Origin: Methanospirillum stamsii
GTDB lineage: Archaea > Halobacteriota > Methanomicrobia > Methanomicrobiales > Methanospirillaceae
NCBI RefSeq assembly: GCF_003173335.1
Contig: NZ_QGMZ01000018.1
Location: 186,001-250,000 of the forward strand
Direction of reading: 5' to 3'
DNA length: 64,000 nucleotides
A program made the position numbers and the translations under genes. The notes under the pieces are model-generated. The model was given only the letters and a program-made list of their open reading frames with translations. It did no database searches and was not told the origin of the DNA. Shown here piece by piece: positions 54,793 through 63,998 of the stretch. Position 1 is the stretch's first letter, and each line of letters begins with the position of its first letter.

Positions 54793-55573
54793 TCTTTTTA
54801 CTTCAGTTTGTATTTTTGCCGGATCTCTTCCGGTTTTGCTCATCATTCTTGGTCTTCTGGTACTGACCGGGCTTCAGGTTGCAGATCCGGAAACATTTAT
54901 TGATGCGATTTTGGATCCTTCTGTTATTGATTCGATTCTCCTGACCTTTACCGCTGCTGCCTGTTCTACTCTGATATTATTCGCAATTGGTACCCCCCTG
55001 GCCTATCTCCTTTCAAGACAGAAGTTTCCTTTAAAATCCGTGGTAGAAGGCCTGATTGATCTTCCTCTTGTCATTCCACATACCGTTGCAGGCATTATTG
55101 TGTATCTCCTGTGTATGAGACAGGGACTTTTAGGTCTGCCAGGATCGCTGGTTGGTATCAGGTTTGAGGAGACTATTGCAGGCATAATTATTGCAATGCT
55201 CTTTGTTTCAGTCCCGTATTACGTTAATACCGTCCGCGAGGGATTCAGTCGGGTTCCGGTCAGACTGGAACAGGTAGCACGCTCACTTGGGGCAACACCT
55301 GGGAGAGCGTTTGTTCAGATTTCACTTCCGCTGACCACTCGTCACATTCTTACCGGAGGGCTCATGGCCTGGGGGAGGGGAGTCAGTGAGTTTGCTGCAG
55401 TTGTGATGATTGCTTATCACCCGATGATTATTTCAACTCTGATTTATCAGCGGTTTAATACCGGAGGACTCTATGCTGCAACGGCGGTTGCATTTGTCAT
55501 GGTAGTCTTTTCTCTCCTTCTTTTTGTGTTTATCCGGATATTGGGCGGACGACTGCTATCGGAGGTCAGATGA
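54779..55573 (+). CDS. wtpB: Tungstate/molybdate-type ABC transporter permease
   Basis: 264 residues, five or six membrane helices. LLTFTAAACSTLILFAIGTP near residue 45-64 begins the BPD_transp_1 domain. The coupling loop around ARSLGATPGRAFVQISLPL (about 167-185) is the EAA motif contacting the ATPase. The ModB/WtpB-like N-terminal half has PLAYLLSRQKF. The next gene begins four bases before its stop. A WtpA-type binding protein three genes downstream supports tungstate or molybdate as cargo. Confidence 0.82.
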   Translation: MNRPDLFTSVCIFAGSLPVLLIILGLLVLTGLQVADPETFIDAILDPSVIDSILLTFTAAACSTLILFAIGTPLAYLLSRQKFPLKSVVEGLIDLPLVIPHTVAGIIVYLLCMRQGLLGLPGSLVGIRFEETIAGIIIAMLFVSVPYYVNTVREGFSRVPVRLEQVARSLGATPGRAFVQISLPLTTRHILTGGLMAWGRGVSEFAAVVMIAYHPMIISTLIYQRFNTGGLYAATAVAFVMVVFSLLLFVFIRILGGRLLSEVR

Positions 55574-56199
55574 TAAGAATAAGAGACCTTCTGGTCAGGG
55601 TCGGTAGTTTTGAACTACCAGTGAAAAACCTGGATGTTTCAGATAATGATTGGGTAGTGATAACCGGTCGATCAGGTTCTGGAAAAACAGTATTCCTTGA
55701 AACAATTGCCGGGTTTTTTAAACCAGAATCCGGATCAATCATTCTGGATGGGGCTGATATAACTTCTCTTCCTCCGGAAAAAAGAGGAATTTCTATTGTA
55801 TTCCAGGATTATTCCCTCTTCCCTCATATGACTGCCCGGGAAAATATCGGATATGGTCTTAAGCTCAGGAATAATCCTGAAATTCATAGTATTGTTTCAG
55901 ATTATGCCCGAATGCTGGGGATTGACTCTCTGCTTGATCGTTCTCCGGCACAACTTTCAGGCGGGGAAAAACAACGGGTTGCTATTGCACGGGCACTTGT
56001 GGTAAACCCGAAGCTGTTATTGCTTGATGAGCCTGCCAGCGCCCTTGATCATGAGACCCGGAGATCACTTTGGAATGATTTGTGTTCTCTCCATGATCGG
56101 GGGGATCTGACCATAATTCATGTAACCCATGACCGGAATGAAGCAGAAGTACTGGGCAATCGCAGAATCATAATTGATGGTGGAAAATTTGTGGAATAA
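55570..56199 (+). CDS. wtpC: Tungstate/molybdate-type ABC transporter ATPase
   Basis: 209-residue ABC ATPase. Walker A GRSGSGKT near residues 33-40, Q-loop VFQDYSLFPHMT near 77-88, signature LSGGEKQRVAIARAL near 128-142, Walker B LLLLDEPASALD near 150-161 and H-loop HVTHD near 183-187. It has no C-terminal TOBE/regulatory domain, so it is shorter than ModC or WtpC of bacteria and Pyrococcus. ATGA overlap with the permease. Confidence 0.86.
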   Translation: MIRIRDLLVRVGSFELPVKNLDVSDNDWVVITGRSGSGKTVFLETIAGFFKPESGSIILDGADITSLPPEKRGISIVFQDYSLFPHMTARENIGYGLKLRNNPEIHSIVSDYARMLGIDSLLDRSPAQLSGGEKQRVAIARALVVNPKLLLLDEPASALDHETRRSLWNDLCSLHDRGDLTIIHVTHDRNEAEVLGNRRIIIDGGKFVE

Positions 56200-56224
56200 A
56201 AAATCTCTAAATTTAGGTGTCGAT

Positions 56225-57076
56225 ATGAGTTTTAAGACAAAAAAGCGGGGAAAAAGCCCTTTCCGGATTCATGAAGTCTCATTTCTTGTGATGACATTTT
56301 TCCTGCTACTGAATCTGGTTTCTCCTGCCTTTGGGGCCCCTACAACATCTCTGACCATACAGGTAATTGAAAATAACACTACTGCTTTTGAACGAGTGCT
56401 TGATTATCAGTGGATGGAACAGAATCTTCCCGTGATTGGTGACGGAACAACACATTATTATCATCAGGGCCCGGTTTTCAAGGGAGACCCCTGGGATCCC
56501 AATGAGACAGTGAATCTTCGTGATATGGGAGCGATAAAAGGAACGGCAGTGGTGGATATCTGCAATCTTGCCGGTGGACTTGCAACAGGAGATGAAGTGA
56601 TGATTAAGGCATCAGACGGATACCATATTCAGTTCACTCCTGATTTTCTCATATCTCCACCTGATCTTGCCGGTCCGCTGACAATTGCCTGGTATAACGG
56701 AGCAGAAAGTGGGGCTGGAGAACGTCAGGGGACGGGTTATGTTCCTGAATACTTCACTGGTATGCGTCTTATGATATGTGCATCAGAAAACCCAAAAACC
56801 GGAAAACACGTATTTGGTAATACTGATATGAATATTACGCTTCCTGCAAAAGCCCAGTATTTTTATTCTGGTCTTTATCCTTCAACAAGCGGATTGTCAT
56901 CAAAATGGGTTGATGAGGTGCGTATTTACCGTGGTGGATATACCGGAGATCCAAGTGCCCCGATAAAAAGTATTCCGGAACCAACAAAGACACCTGCATC
57001 GGGTTTATCAGTTTTTTCACTCCTTGTTTCAGGTTTAGTCGGAATAACTGCTTTTTATATGAGCCGGAGGGTTTAA
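56225..57076 (+). CDS. Secreted molybdopterin-oxidoreductase-like protein with C-terminal anchor
   Basis: 283 residues from ATG 56225 (AGGTG upstream). Signal helix about 16-38; then a single domain strikingly similar to the second module of the 52603 protein (LDYQWMEQNLPVIGDGTTHY against VDYQWMEDNLEVIGDGKTTY), with DICNLAGGLATGD and a Trp-rich end. The C terminus has a Pro/Thr linker, a membrane helix (about 257-278) and SRRV, similar in layout to PGF-CTERM-type anchors but without the PGF triplet. It lies inside the transporter operon between ATPase and lipoprotein. Probably an extracytoplasmic binding or maturation factor. Confidence 0.65.
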   Translation: MSFKTKKRGKSPFRIHEVSFLVMTFFLLLNLVSPAFGAPTTSLTIQVIENNTTAFERVLDYQWMEQNLPVIGDGTTHYYHQGPVFKGDPWDPNETVNLRDMGAIKGTAVVDICNLAGGLATGDEVMIKASDGYHIQFTPDFLISPPDLAGPLTIAWYNGAESGAGERQGTGYVPEYFTGMRLMICASENPKTGKHVFGNTDMNITLPAKAQYFYSGLYPSTSGLSSKWVDEVRIYRGGYTGDPSAPIKSIPEPTKTPASGLSVFSLLVSGLVGITAFYMSRRV

Positions 57077-57639
57077 TGAATCAGAAGACAGGATGGCTGG
57101 CAGTCTCTCTTATTGTGCTTTCTCTTTTTATGTCTGGATGCATTACAGACGATACCGATGAGAATACCGGAGATGAAAACTGGAATCTTACTCTTGAATG
57201 GGATGGAAATACTCAACACATGAGTCTCTCTGATATCCGAAAAATGCCTTCCTATACCGGGCATGCCTACCTTGTCTCAACTACAGGAATACGGTATGGC
57301 CCTTATATCGGGACTGGAGCTTTATTGTCTGATATCATCGGGCCCATGGGCGAATTGAATGAAACCAGTCGTCTGTATCTGTATGGTTCGGATGAGTATC
57401 TCTGGGTGCTAGATAATATTCAGTTAAAAGGAGAAGGATACATCACCTTTGATGAAAATCTAAGTGAAACAGAGAATCAGATTATTACTCCGGTCTTGAT
57501 GTACGAACTTGATGGGAAACCTCTTTCTGAAGAAGATGGAGGGCCGGTCAGGTTTGCTCTCCTCTCAGAAAACCCTGGAGTAATAACAGAAGGAAGCGGG
57601 TGGGTGAAATGGGTTTCAAAGCTGGAGTTACATCGTTAG
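57076..57639 (+). CDS. Lipoprotein with molybdopterin-oxidoreductase-like fold
   Basis: 187 residues. Lipobox FMSGC with Cys22 after a short hydrophobic signal, then an Asp/Glu-rich spacer and a domain with LSDIRKMPSYTGHAYLVS, GPYIGTGALLSDIIGP and SGWVKWVSKLEL. The KMPSYT and GVxLSDIIG pattern is that of the SUOX/molybdopterin-binding beta fold, here without an evident metal-ligand Cys in the domain. Its 3' end overlaps the start of the binding-protein gene, so it is part of the same operon. Confidence 0.65.
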   Translation: MNQKTGWLAVSLIVLSLFMSGCITDDTDENTGDENWNLTLEWDGNTQHMSLSDIRKMPSYTGHAYLVSTTGIRYGPYIGTGALLSDIIGPMGELNETSRLYLYGSDEYLWVLDNIQLKGEGYITFDENLSETENQIITPVLMYELDGKPLSEEDGGPVRFALLSENPGVITEGSGWVKWVSKLELHR

Positions 57640-58616
57640 GAAGTATACTCTGCATCTGTCTCATCATTTTTCTATTTTTTTCCGGATGCACCGATGAGAG
57701 AGAAGAAAAAACTCAGGTTCGGGTATTAGCAGCCGGAAGTCTCCTTCTCCCTTTCGAGCAGATTGAAAAACGATTTGAAGAGAAATATCCGGAAACTGAT
57801 GTTCTTGTGGAGGGTCATGGAAGCATCCAGTGTATCAGGCAGGTTACTGATCTCAACCGGCAGTTTGACATAGTCGCAGTTGCGGATGACTCCCTGATCC
57901 CCATACTGATGTACAGACCAATGCCAAAGTCGGAAAAAAACTGGACCGATTCTCATGAATTGTTTGGCCGGACAGAAATGGTCCTGGCATACACGAACAA
58001 GAGTGCGTATGCCGGTGAAATAAGTACTGAAAACTGGTATGAAATTCTGATGAAACCTGATGTCAGGTTCGGTTGTGCAAACCCGGTTCTTGATGCTTCA
58101 GGTTACCGGGCAATTATGGTTCTTGCACTTGCTGACCGGTTTTATAACCGGACTGATATACTGGACACCATCTACACCGGACAATTTTCACCCGGTATTC
58201 CTGTCCGAATGGATGAATTGGTAACACAGATTCTTTTGCCGGATGTAATGAAACCCTCCTCGCGGAAAGTCACTATCCGGGACGGCAGTATCTTTCTGTT
58301 ATCACTCCTTCAAACCGGTGGGATAGATTATGCTCTTGAGTACCGGTGTGTAGCGGAGGGGGAGAATCTTAAATATATCAGTCTTCCTGATGCTATCAAC
58401 CTTGGGAACACCTCATATGCTGATAATTACAAATCTGCAGTTGTAGATTTAAATTTTAAAAGGTTTTCAACAATTGATCTGACCCGTATTGGTGCTCCTA
58501 TTGTATATGCTGTCTGTATCCCGGCATTAGCAGAGCATCCGGAAGAAGCGAGGGTATTTATTGCCGAACTGACTGGTGATAATAGTGATGTCTTGGGAAT
58601 GCCTTATCCAATTTAG
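57609..58616 (+). CDS. wtpA: WtpA/ModA-type tungstate/molybdate-binding lipoprotein
   Basis: 335 residues from ATG 57609 (GTG 57600 possible). Lipobox FFSGC with Cys27. The periplasmic-binding fold begins VLAAGSLLLPFEQIEKRF, then EGHGSIQCIRQVTDL. The archaeal WtpA ligands are visible: Ser in AGSL, Ser in GHGSI, Asp in NPVLDASGYRA (about 153-163) and Glu in YALEYRCVAEG (about 243-253). WtpA proteins bind tungstate or molybdate in octahedral form. The gene overlaps the preceding lipoprotein gene and closes the operon. Confidence 0.85.
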   Translation: MGFKAGVTSLGSILCICLIIFLFFSGCTDEREEKTQVRVLAAGSLLLPFEQIEKRFEEKYPETDVLVEGHGSIQCIRQVTDLNRQFDIVAVADDSLIPILMYRPMPKSEKNWTDSHELFGRTEMVLAYTNKSAYAGEISTENWYEILMKPDVRFGCANPVLDASGYRAIMVLALADRFYNRTDILDTIYTGQFSPGIPVRMDELVTQILLPDVMKPSSRKVTIRDGSIFLLSLLQTGGIDYALEYRCVAEGENLKYISLPDAINLGNTSYADNYKSAVVDLNFKRFSTIDLTRIGAPIVYAVCIPALAEHPEEARVFIAELTGDNSDVLGMPYPI

Positions 58617-58661
58617 GGATAACCCTTCACATTTTTGAAAAATGAAAACGAGAGTTGTATT

Positions 58662-59330
58662 CTACTCTGACAACTGCACGTGTATTTCTACTACTTTTGC
58701 AACAGACAGTCCCTTGGCAGAGGGATATGCAGTATTATCGGCGGTATTCATGAAAAAGTGCCAGTATTCTTCAGGCAGAGTATTTTTCATGTCCGTGTTA
58801 CTATAAAGACCGTCAGGGGCGTTAAAGTAGATGCGATATCCACTCTCCTCCGGAAGCAGTCCTTCATCTGCATTCCAGTATGCCAGTATTACTTCTCCCT
58901 GATCATCTGGAACCGAGAATACATTTTCTACCGGTAGTTTCTTTGAAAACCCATCATCAGCAACAAAGGTAATGTTTTCAATATCTTCTGAAATCCCTGC
59001 ATACTCGAGAATCTCACGTACCGGAACTCCGATAACGCGTGTTTTTAAATTGTCAACATTGAGTGTTGCGTCCTCATCCCAGAGATTATCCGGTTTGAAG
59101 GTAGGCCCCTGGAATGAGAGTTCTACGCCTCCCGGATCTCCAACGGAAGTCATGGTACTATTAATCTCTTCAAATGAAATTTCAGTCTCACTGACTATTT
59201 CTTTTCCGTCGAACGAGTAAGTGATTACTACGATACCCTGCTCTGAAGCTCCGGCTGTTGATACAATGACTATACAGAATATGGTTAAAATGGCGCATAA
59301 AGCGATGAAATGGATTTTTGGGTGATTCAT
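58662..59330 (-). CDS. Secreted protein related to the W/Mo locus domain proteins
   Basis: 222 residues. Signal helix about 9-28, then a single domain related to the second module of the 52603 protein and to the 56225 protein: ISFEEINSTM at the equivalent of DYQWMEDN, VSVREILEYAG-like VPVREILEYAG, WNADEGLLP and a Trp/Tyr-rich end with TAYPSAKGLSVAKVVEIHV. Convergent with wtpA. It is the fourth copy-type of this fold in 7 kb, so a shared role with metal or cofactor uptake is likely; no function is known. Confidence 0.6.
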   Translation of the reverse strand: MNHPKIHFIALCAILTIFCIVIVSTAGASEQGIVVITYSFDGKEIVSETEISFEEINSTMTSVGDPGGVELSFQGPTFKPDNLWDEDATLNVDNLKTRVIGVPVREILEYAGISEDIENITFVADDGFSKKLPVENVFSVPDDQGEVILAYWNADEGLLPEESGYRIYFNAPDGLYSNTDMKNTLPEEYWHFFMNTADNTAYPSAKGLSVAKVVEIHVQLSE

Positions 59331-59482
59331 TCTTTCATTTCTTCCTGCATCACTATTGAAAATGCATATGAGTTTAGGTGATTGATCCGAATATGTTTAT
59401 ATCATTGGACTTCTTCAGGGAATATTCAAGGACCAGTGCCGAATGGTTTTTTAACATTTTCGTGAGAAGAGATGAGGATACT

Positions 59483-60277
59483 ATGGAAATGCTTGGAAAA
59501 TTCATCAGTTCTGTAAGGGAAAAAACCCCACTCGTTCATCATATTACAAATTACGTCACGGTAAACGATTGTGCAAATATCACTCTCTGCATCGGTGCTT
59601 CTCCGGTTATGGCCCATGCTGAGGAAGAGGTTGAAGAGATGGTATCTATGGCCGGAGCCCTTGTCCTGAACATCGGGACTCTTGACAGCCAGCAGATAAC
59701 CCGGATGTTTCTTGCCGGAAAAGCTGCCGGAAAACTGGGTCTCCCTATCATCCTGGATCCGGTCGGTGCGGGTGCTACAAGTTTTCGGACCAAAACCGCC
59801 CAGCGAATGATACAGGAGTTACCAATTTCGGTACTTAAGGGAAATGCCGGAGAAATCGGAACCCTTGCCGGAATACAGGCAGAGGTCCGGGGAGTTGACT
59901 CAGGCGGAATGTCCGGGGATCCGGTGGAAATTACCCGGATACTTGCGGAAAGGCTTGGCAGCACCGTTGTAATGAGCGGGGTTATCGATGTTGTCAGCGA
60001 TGGGAACTGTATTATGCAGTGTGAAAATGGTCATCCTTTCATGGGTCGGTTATCCGGAACCGGATGTATGGCGGCATCTATTATCGGGGCATGTGCTGCA
60101 GTCTTTTCTGATTATCTCCGGTCATCAGCCGCCGGAATCACTGCATTTGGAATCGCCGGAGAACGGGCTGCTGCTGATGCTGCTGGTCCGGGTTCCTTTA
60201 AATATCGCCTGTTTGATCATATGGCGACAGTTACCGGAGATGATGTCAACCAATACGGAAGGGTCCGTGTTCTGTAA
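59483..60277 (+). CDS. thiM: Hydroxyethylthiazole kinase
   Basis: 264-residue ribokinase-like enzyme that phosphorylates 4-methyl-5-(2-hydroxyethyl)thiazole in thiamine salvage. [17 protein letters not shown] near residue 16-32, LDPVGAGAT near 91-99, GNAGEI near 120 and the catalytic-site [10 protein letters not shown] near 191-200 are diagnostic. ATG 59483 behind GAGGAT gives the family length; the longer frame from 59378 adds an unrelated 35 residues. No thiE is adjacent. Confidence 0.92.
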   Translation: MEMLGKFISSVREKTPLVHHITNYVTVNDCANITLCIGASPVMAHAEEEVEEMVSMAGALVLNIGTLDSQQITRMFLAGKAAGKLGLPIILDPVGAGATSFRTKTAQRMIQELPISVLKGNAGEIGTLAGIQAEVRGVDSGGMSGDPVEITRILAERLGSTVVMSGVIDVVSDGNCIMQCENGHPFMGRLSGTGCMAASIIGACAAVFSDYLRSSAAGITAFGIAGERAAADAAGPGSFKYRLFDHMATVTGDDVNQYGRVRVL

Positions 60278-60348
60278 AACCACAAGGCAAAAACTCCGGG
60301 ATAATTTCACAACCTTCATAGCATGCCGGGTGATATTTACATCCCTTC

Positions 60349-61737
60349 ATGAAGCGGCCGGATATCCCTCTGTATACTTTAATCATCGCACTTTTTTGTG
60401 GTTTTCTTACTCCCTTTGATATTTCAGCGGTTAATATTGCCCTGCCTTCCATCGCCGATGAATTTTCTCTTGATGCGGTGTCACTGAGCTGGCTGAATAG
60501 TATCTACCTGCTGGCCTCTGCAGCATTTCTGGTTCCTTTTGGAAAAATTGGTGACATATTTGGGAGAAAAAAGGTTCTTCACATCGGAATTACTGTTTTT
60601 ACCATTGCATCCGGACTTATGATCCTCTCGGTTTCTTCAGAGATGCTCCTCTCCTCACGGTTATTACAGGGAATCGGTGCAGCCATGATCTACGGAACCG
60701 CAGTTGCCATCCTGACCTCGGTTACGAATCCCATGAAACGAGGGAAAGTGCTTGGAATCTACACAACATCCGTCTATCTTGGGCTTTCAGCCGGACCATT
60801 TCTTGGAGGTATCCTGGTATCGGAGTTTGGATGGCGTAGCATCTTTCTTATCAATATTCCCATAGGTCTTTGTATCATTGCCATGATATCGCTGTTTCTC
60901 CGGGGAGAATGGGCAGATGCAGCCGGAGAACGGTTTGACCTGAAAGGAGCCCTCCTTTATGGTATCAGTCTGACCGCAATTATGATCGGATTTTCCGAGC
61001 TTCCAAAGATCCATGGATATGCCTCACTGGCCCTTGGTTTCATTATAATGGGATTATTCATTTTCCATGACCATCGGGAAGAATATCCCTTGATTCATTT
61101 TTCGTTATTCAGTAAGAACCGGGTCTTTGCCTGTTCCAATCTAGCCGCACTCATCAACTATGGTTCTACCTTTGCGATTACGTTCTTTTTAAGTCTCTAT
61201 CTTCAGTATATCCGGGGATTTGGATCATTAGAGGCTGGGTTCATCCTGGTCGCACAACCGGTGGTGCAGGCTGCTTTTTCATCATATGCTGGAAGCTTGT
61301 CAGACCGGATTGAGCCTGGAAAAATATCCTCTGCAGGAATGGCGGTAATAGCGGTCGGTCTGATAGCACTCAGTTTTCTCTCCCCGGAAACTTCCATGAT
61401 TGTTTTGATGGTAATTCTCGCTGTTATTGGCCTTGGTTATGCTCTCTTCTCGTCTCCGAATACTAATGCCATCATGAGTTCGGTAGAAAAAAGGTATTAC
61501 GGGATTGCATCCGGAACTCTTGGAACGATGCGGCTTTTGGGCCAGATGTTCTCGATGGGAATAGCGATGATGATAATCGCCGTTGTCGTTGGAAAAGTAG
61601 AGATTACTCCGGAGGTATCCGGACAACTTATGAGTGCTATGAGTATCGGGTTTCAGTTATTCTCCGTGCTCTGTATTCTGGGGATATTCTTCTCCATGGT
61701 CCGGGGAAATCTTCGGGATCAGAATATTGGTGACTGA
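60349..61737 (+). CDS. MFS multidrug-type exporter (DHA2-like)
   Basis: 462 residues with about 12-14 membrane helices. FDISAVNIALPSIADEF near residue 22-38 and GKIGDIFGRKKV near 64-75 (motif A), plus LGLSAGPFLGGILVSEFGWRSIFLINIP near 143-170 in part, are typical of DHA2 drug:H+ antiporters. Substrate unknown. It lies 71 bases after thiM and converges on nifU. Confidence 0.82.
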   Translation: MKRPDIPLYTLIIALFCGFLTPFDISAVNIALPSIADEFSLDAVSLSWLNSIYLLASAAFLVPFGKIGDIFGRKKVLHIGITVFTIASGLMILSVSSEMLLSSRLLQGIGAAMIYGTAVAILTSVTNPMKRGKVLGIYTTSVYLGLSAGPFLGGILVSEFGWRSIFLINIPIGLCIIAMISLFLRGEWADAAGERFDLKGALLYGISLTAIMIGFSELPKIHGYASLALGFIIMGLFIFHDHREEYPLIHFSLFSKNRVFACSNLAALINYGSTFAITFFLSLYLQYIRGFGSLEAGFILVAQPVVQAAFSSYAGSLSDRIEPGKISSAGMAVIAVGLIALSFLSPETSMIVLMVILAVIGLGYALFSSPNTNAIMSSVEKRYYGIASGTLGTMRLLGQMFSMGIAMMIIAVVVGKVEITPEVSGQLMSAMSIGFQLFSVLCILGIFFSMVRGNLRDQNIGD

Positions 61738-61824
61738 TGTCACCGTTAATTTGTCAGGGACACCCGACAACTTTACCCTTGCAATTACTGACTTTCCAGG
61801 ATGAAAAGTGGTATCAAAAATTGG

Positions 61825-62253
61825 TTATTCGCCGGATTCATCATCATGACCGTGGGCGTGCCCGGCCTTTTCTTCCCAGGGTGAAAGTCCTTGTTTTATC
61901 CGGTAATCATTGATTGCCTGGTGAATCCCGTCTTCTGCAAGCACCGAGCAGTGCACCTTAACTGGTGGTAGTCCTTCAAGAGCCTCAACAACAGCCTTAT
62001 TGGACATCTCCCAGGCTTCTTCCAGGGTCTTTCCCTTGATAAGTTCGGTTGCCATACTGCTTGATGCAATGGCAGCACCACACCCGAAAGTCTGAAACTT
62101 CACATCGGTGATGATATTGTCTTTTACCTTGATGAAAATCCGCATGATATCCCCGCATGACGGGTTTCCAACCTCCCCAACACCATCGGCATCTGGGATT
62201 TCTCCCTGGTTGCGGGGGTTCATAAAATGGTCCATTACTTTTTCACTATACAT
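61825..62253 (-). CDS. nifU: NifU/IscU-type Fe-S cluster scaffold
   Basis: 142 residues, scaffold for Fe-S assembly. The three ligand cysteines are C33 (PSCGD, with Asp35), C58 (FGCGAA) and C102 (HCSVLAEDG). The fold matches the N-terminal NifU/IscU domain. The C-terminal tail GHAHGHDDESGE is His/Asp-rich. It follows nifS with a 2-base gap and partners it. Confidence 0.93.
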   Translation of the reverse strand: MYSEKVMDHFMNPRNQGEIPDADGVGEVGNPSCGDIMRIFIKVKDNIITDVKFQTFGCGAAIASSSMATELIKGKTLEEAWEMSNKAVVEALEGLPPVKVHCSVLAEDGIHQAINDYRIKQGLSPWEEKAGHAHGHDDESGE

Positions 62254-62255
62254 GG

Positions 62256-63443
62256 TTATGACCTCTTTTTCAGGTAATCAGCATACAGGGGTGATATGGA
62301 ACGGAGTTTCTCTACTGCTTTTTTAATTTCTTCACTAACATAGTTGATATCATCTTCTGTGTTCTCAATGCCAAGAGTAAGCCTGAGTGACCCATGTGCA
62401 ATCTCAATCGGGACACCGATTGCCATGAGAACGTGGGATGGTTCAAGTGACCCGGACGAACAGGCACTCCCGGTTGAAGCAGCGATTCCTGCATGGTCTA
62501 GAAGAAGAAGCAGGGATTCACCCTCGATAAACTCAAAACATATATTGATGTTTCCCGGAAGTCTCTCTGTTTTATGGCCGTTCAATCTGCAATTCGGGAT
62601 TTCCGTGAGAATCCGCTCAAGCAATCGGTTCCGTAAGTCCCGTATCCTGCTTGTTTTTAAATCCTGGTCCCGGACTGCCTTTTCTATTGCAGCACCAAGT
62701 CCGACAATACCCGGAACATTCTCTGTCCCTGCCCGTTTTCTCTTTTCCTGTGCTCCACCGTGCAGAAAGCTGTCAATCCTGATTCCTTTCCTGATATACA
62801 GGGCGCCAGTTCCTTTCGGGCCATAGAACTTGTGTCCGGAAAGAGAGAGCAGGTCAATGTTCATGGTAGCAACATTGATGGGAACATTACCTATTGCCTG
62901 GACTGCATCGGTGTGGAAAAGTATGCCTTGCTCCCTGCATAATTTCCCGATTTCCGAAACCGGTTCTATTGTTCCGATCTCATTGTTCGCAAACATCACG
63001 GATACCAGGATGGTCCTGTCTGTTATTGCTGCTTTCAGATCCTCCATCCTGACCTGACCATATTCATCAACCGGGAGGTAGGTGATATCAAATCCCTGTT
63101 TTTTAAGGTATTCACAGGTGTGCAGAATTGCGTGATGTTCTATCGCCGTGGTAATGATATGGTTTCCTTTTCCCTTGTGTGAAAATGCAGTGCCGATGAG
63201 AGCCCAGTTATCTGATTCAGTCCCTCCCGATGTAAAAAAAATCTCATCCGGTTTTGCACCGATGGCTGTTGCAACCTTTGCTCTTGCCTCATCAATTGCT
63301 ACTCTTGAAATTCCAGCCAACCGGTATATTGATGATGGATTTCCATAGGATTGGGAATACCATGGGAGCATGGCCTGCACCACTTCAGGATCCGTGGCTG
63401 TTGTAGCACTATGATCCATGTATACAGTCTTTTCACTGGCCAT
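62256..63443 (-). CDS. nifS: Cysteine desulfurase NifS/IscS
   Basis: 395-residue PLP enzyme that takes sulfur from cysteine. MDHSATTATDPEVVQAML near the start, PLP Lys in SLSGHKFYGPKGTGALY near 200-216 and catalytic Cys in ASTGSACSSGSLEPSHVL near 320-337 place it in the NifS/IscS class with a long mobile loop. Directly upstream of nifU and downstream of an ncsA-like gene, it probably supplies both cluster assembly and tRNA thiolation. Confidence 0.94.
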   Translation of the reverse strand: MASEKTVYMDHSATTATDPEVVQAMLPWYSQSYGNPSSIYRLAGISRVAIDEARAKVATAIGAKPDEIFFTSGGTESDNWALIGTAFSHKGKGNHIITTAIEHHAILHTCEYLKKQGFDITYLPVDEYGQVRMEDLKAAITDRTILVSVMFANNEIGTIEPVSEIGKLCREQGILFHTDAVQAIGNVPINVATMNIDLLSLSGHKFYGPKGTGALYIRKGIRIDSFLHGGAQEKRKRAGTENVPGIVGLGAAIEKAVRDQDLKTSRIRDLRNRLLERILTEIPNCRLNGHKTERLPGNINICFEFIEGESLLLLLDHAGIAASTGSACSSGSLEPSHVLMAIGVPIEIAHGSLRLTLGIENTEDDINYVSEEIKKAVEKLRSISPLYADYLKKRS

Positions 63444-63452
63444 TGTCTGTCC

Positions 63453-63998
63453 CTATCTGGTTTGTTCCCTTACCTGATGAGGATCGTTATCTAATGATGG
63501 CCTCCGGAGCACCATGCAGACCTGGCAAATTTTTCCTGACCCCGGCCATCCACAACCGGTACATGTCTGGTATGGCTCCCGCCTGAAAGTTCCACCCAGT
63601 TTTTCCCGGAGTTCTTCTTCGCAAAGAGCTGCATTTCTCATCGCCCCCGGATGCTCCCGCTCATACCGGTAAAGCAGGGTTCTTACCTCTCCCCGGAGTG
63701 ATGTTATGGCATAGGGGCATTCCGGAAGATCCCGGAAAAAACCGGTAAGCATGGCATAAAGGGTTACTTCACGTTCACTGACGCGTGCAAATGGTTTTAT
63801 CCTCCGTGCATACCATGTCGAAGGCCCGTATCCGGCAAAGACTTTCTTCACATCTCCAGTGATTGCATTCATAAGAGCTGTCTGTGCATGATCATCCTGG
63901 TTGTGGCCGGTTGCGATAACCCGGATACCTTGTTCACGTGCCAGGATTTCAAGTGCCCGACGCCTGAGTATTCCGCAGATTGTGCAGGCATTCCGGTC
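63453..63998 (-). CDS. ncsA: TtcA/NcsA-family tRNA thiolation enzyme (N terminus outside window)
   Basis: The frame is open to the right window edge, leaving 181 residues of the C-terminal part. CTICGILRRRALEI and IATGHNQDDHAQTALMN, followed by a C-terminal zinc-ribbon-like end CTGCGWPGSGKICQVC, match the TtcA/NcsA/Ctu1 family of ATP-dependent tRNA 2-thiolation enzymes. The PP-loop SGGKDS should lie outside the window. It precedes nifS by 9 bases in one operon, which supplies persulfide sulfur. Confidence 0.82.
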   Translation of the reverse strand, partial: DRNACTICGILRRRALEILAREQGIRVIATGHNQDDHAQTALMNAITGDVKKVFAGYGPSTWYARRIKPFARVSEREVTLYAMLTGFFRDLPECPYAITSLRGEVRTLLYRYEREHPGAMRNAALCEEELREKLGGTFRREPYQTCTGCGWPGSGKICQVCMVLRRPSLDNDPHQVREQTR

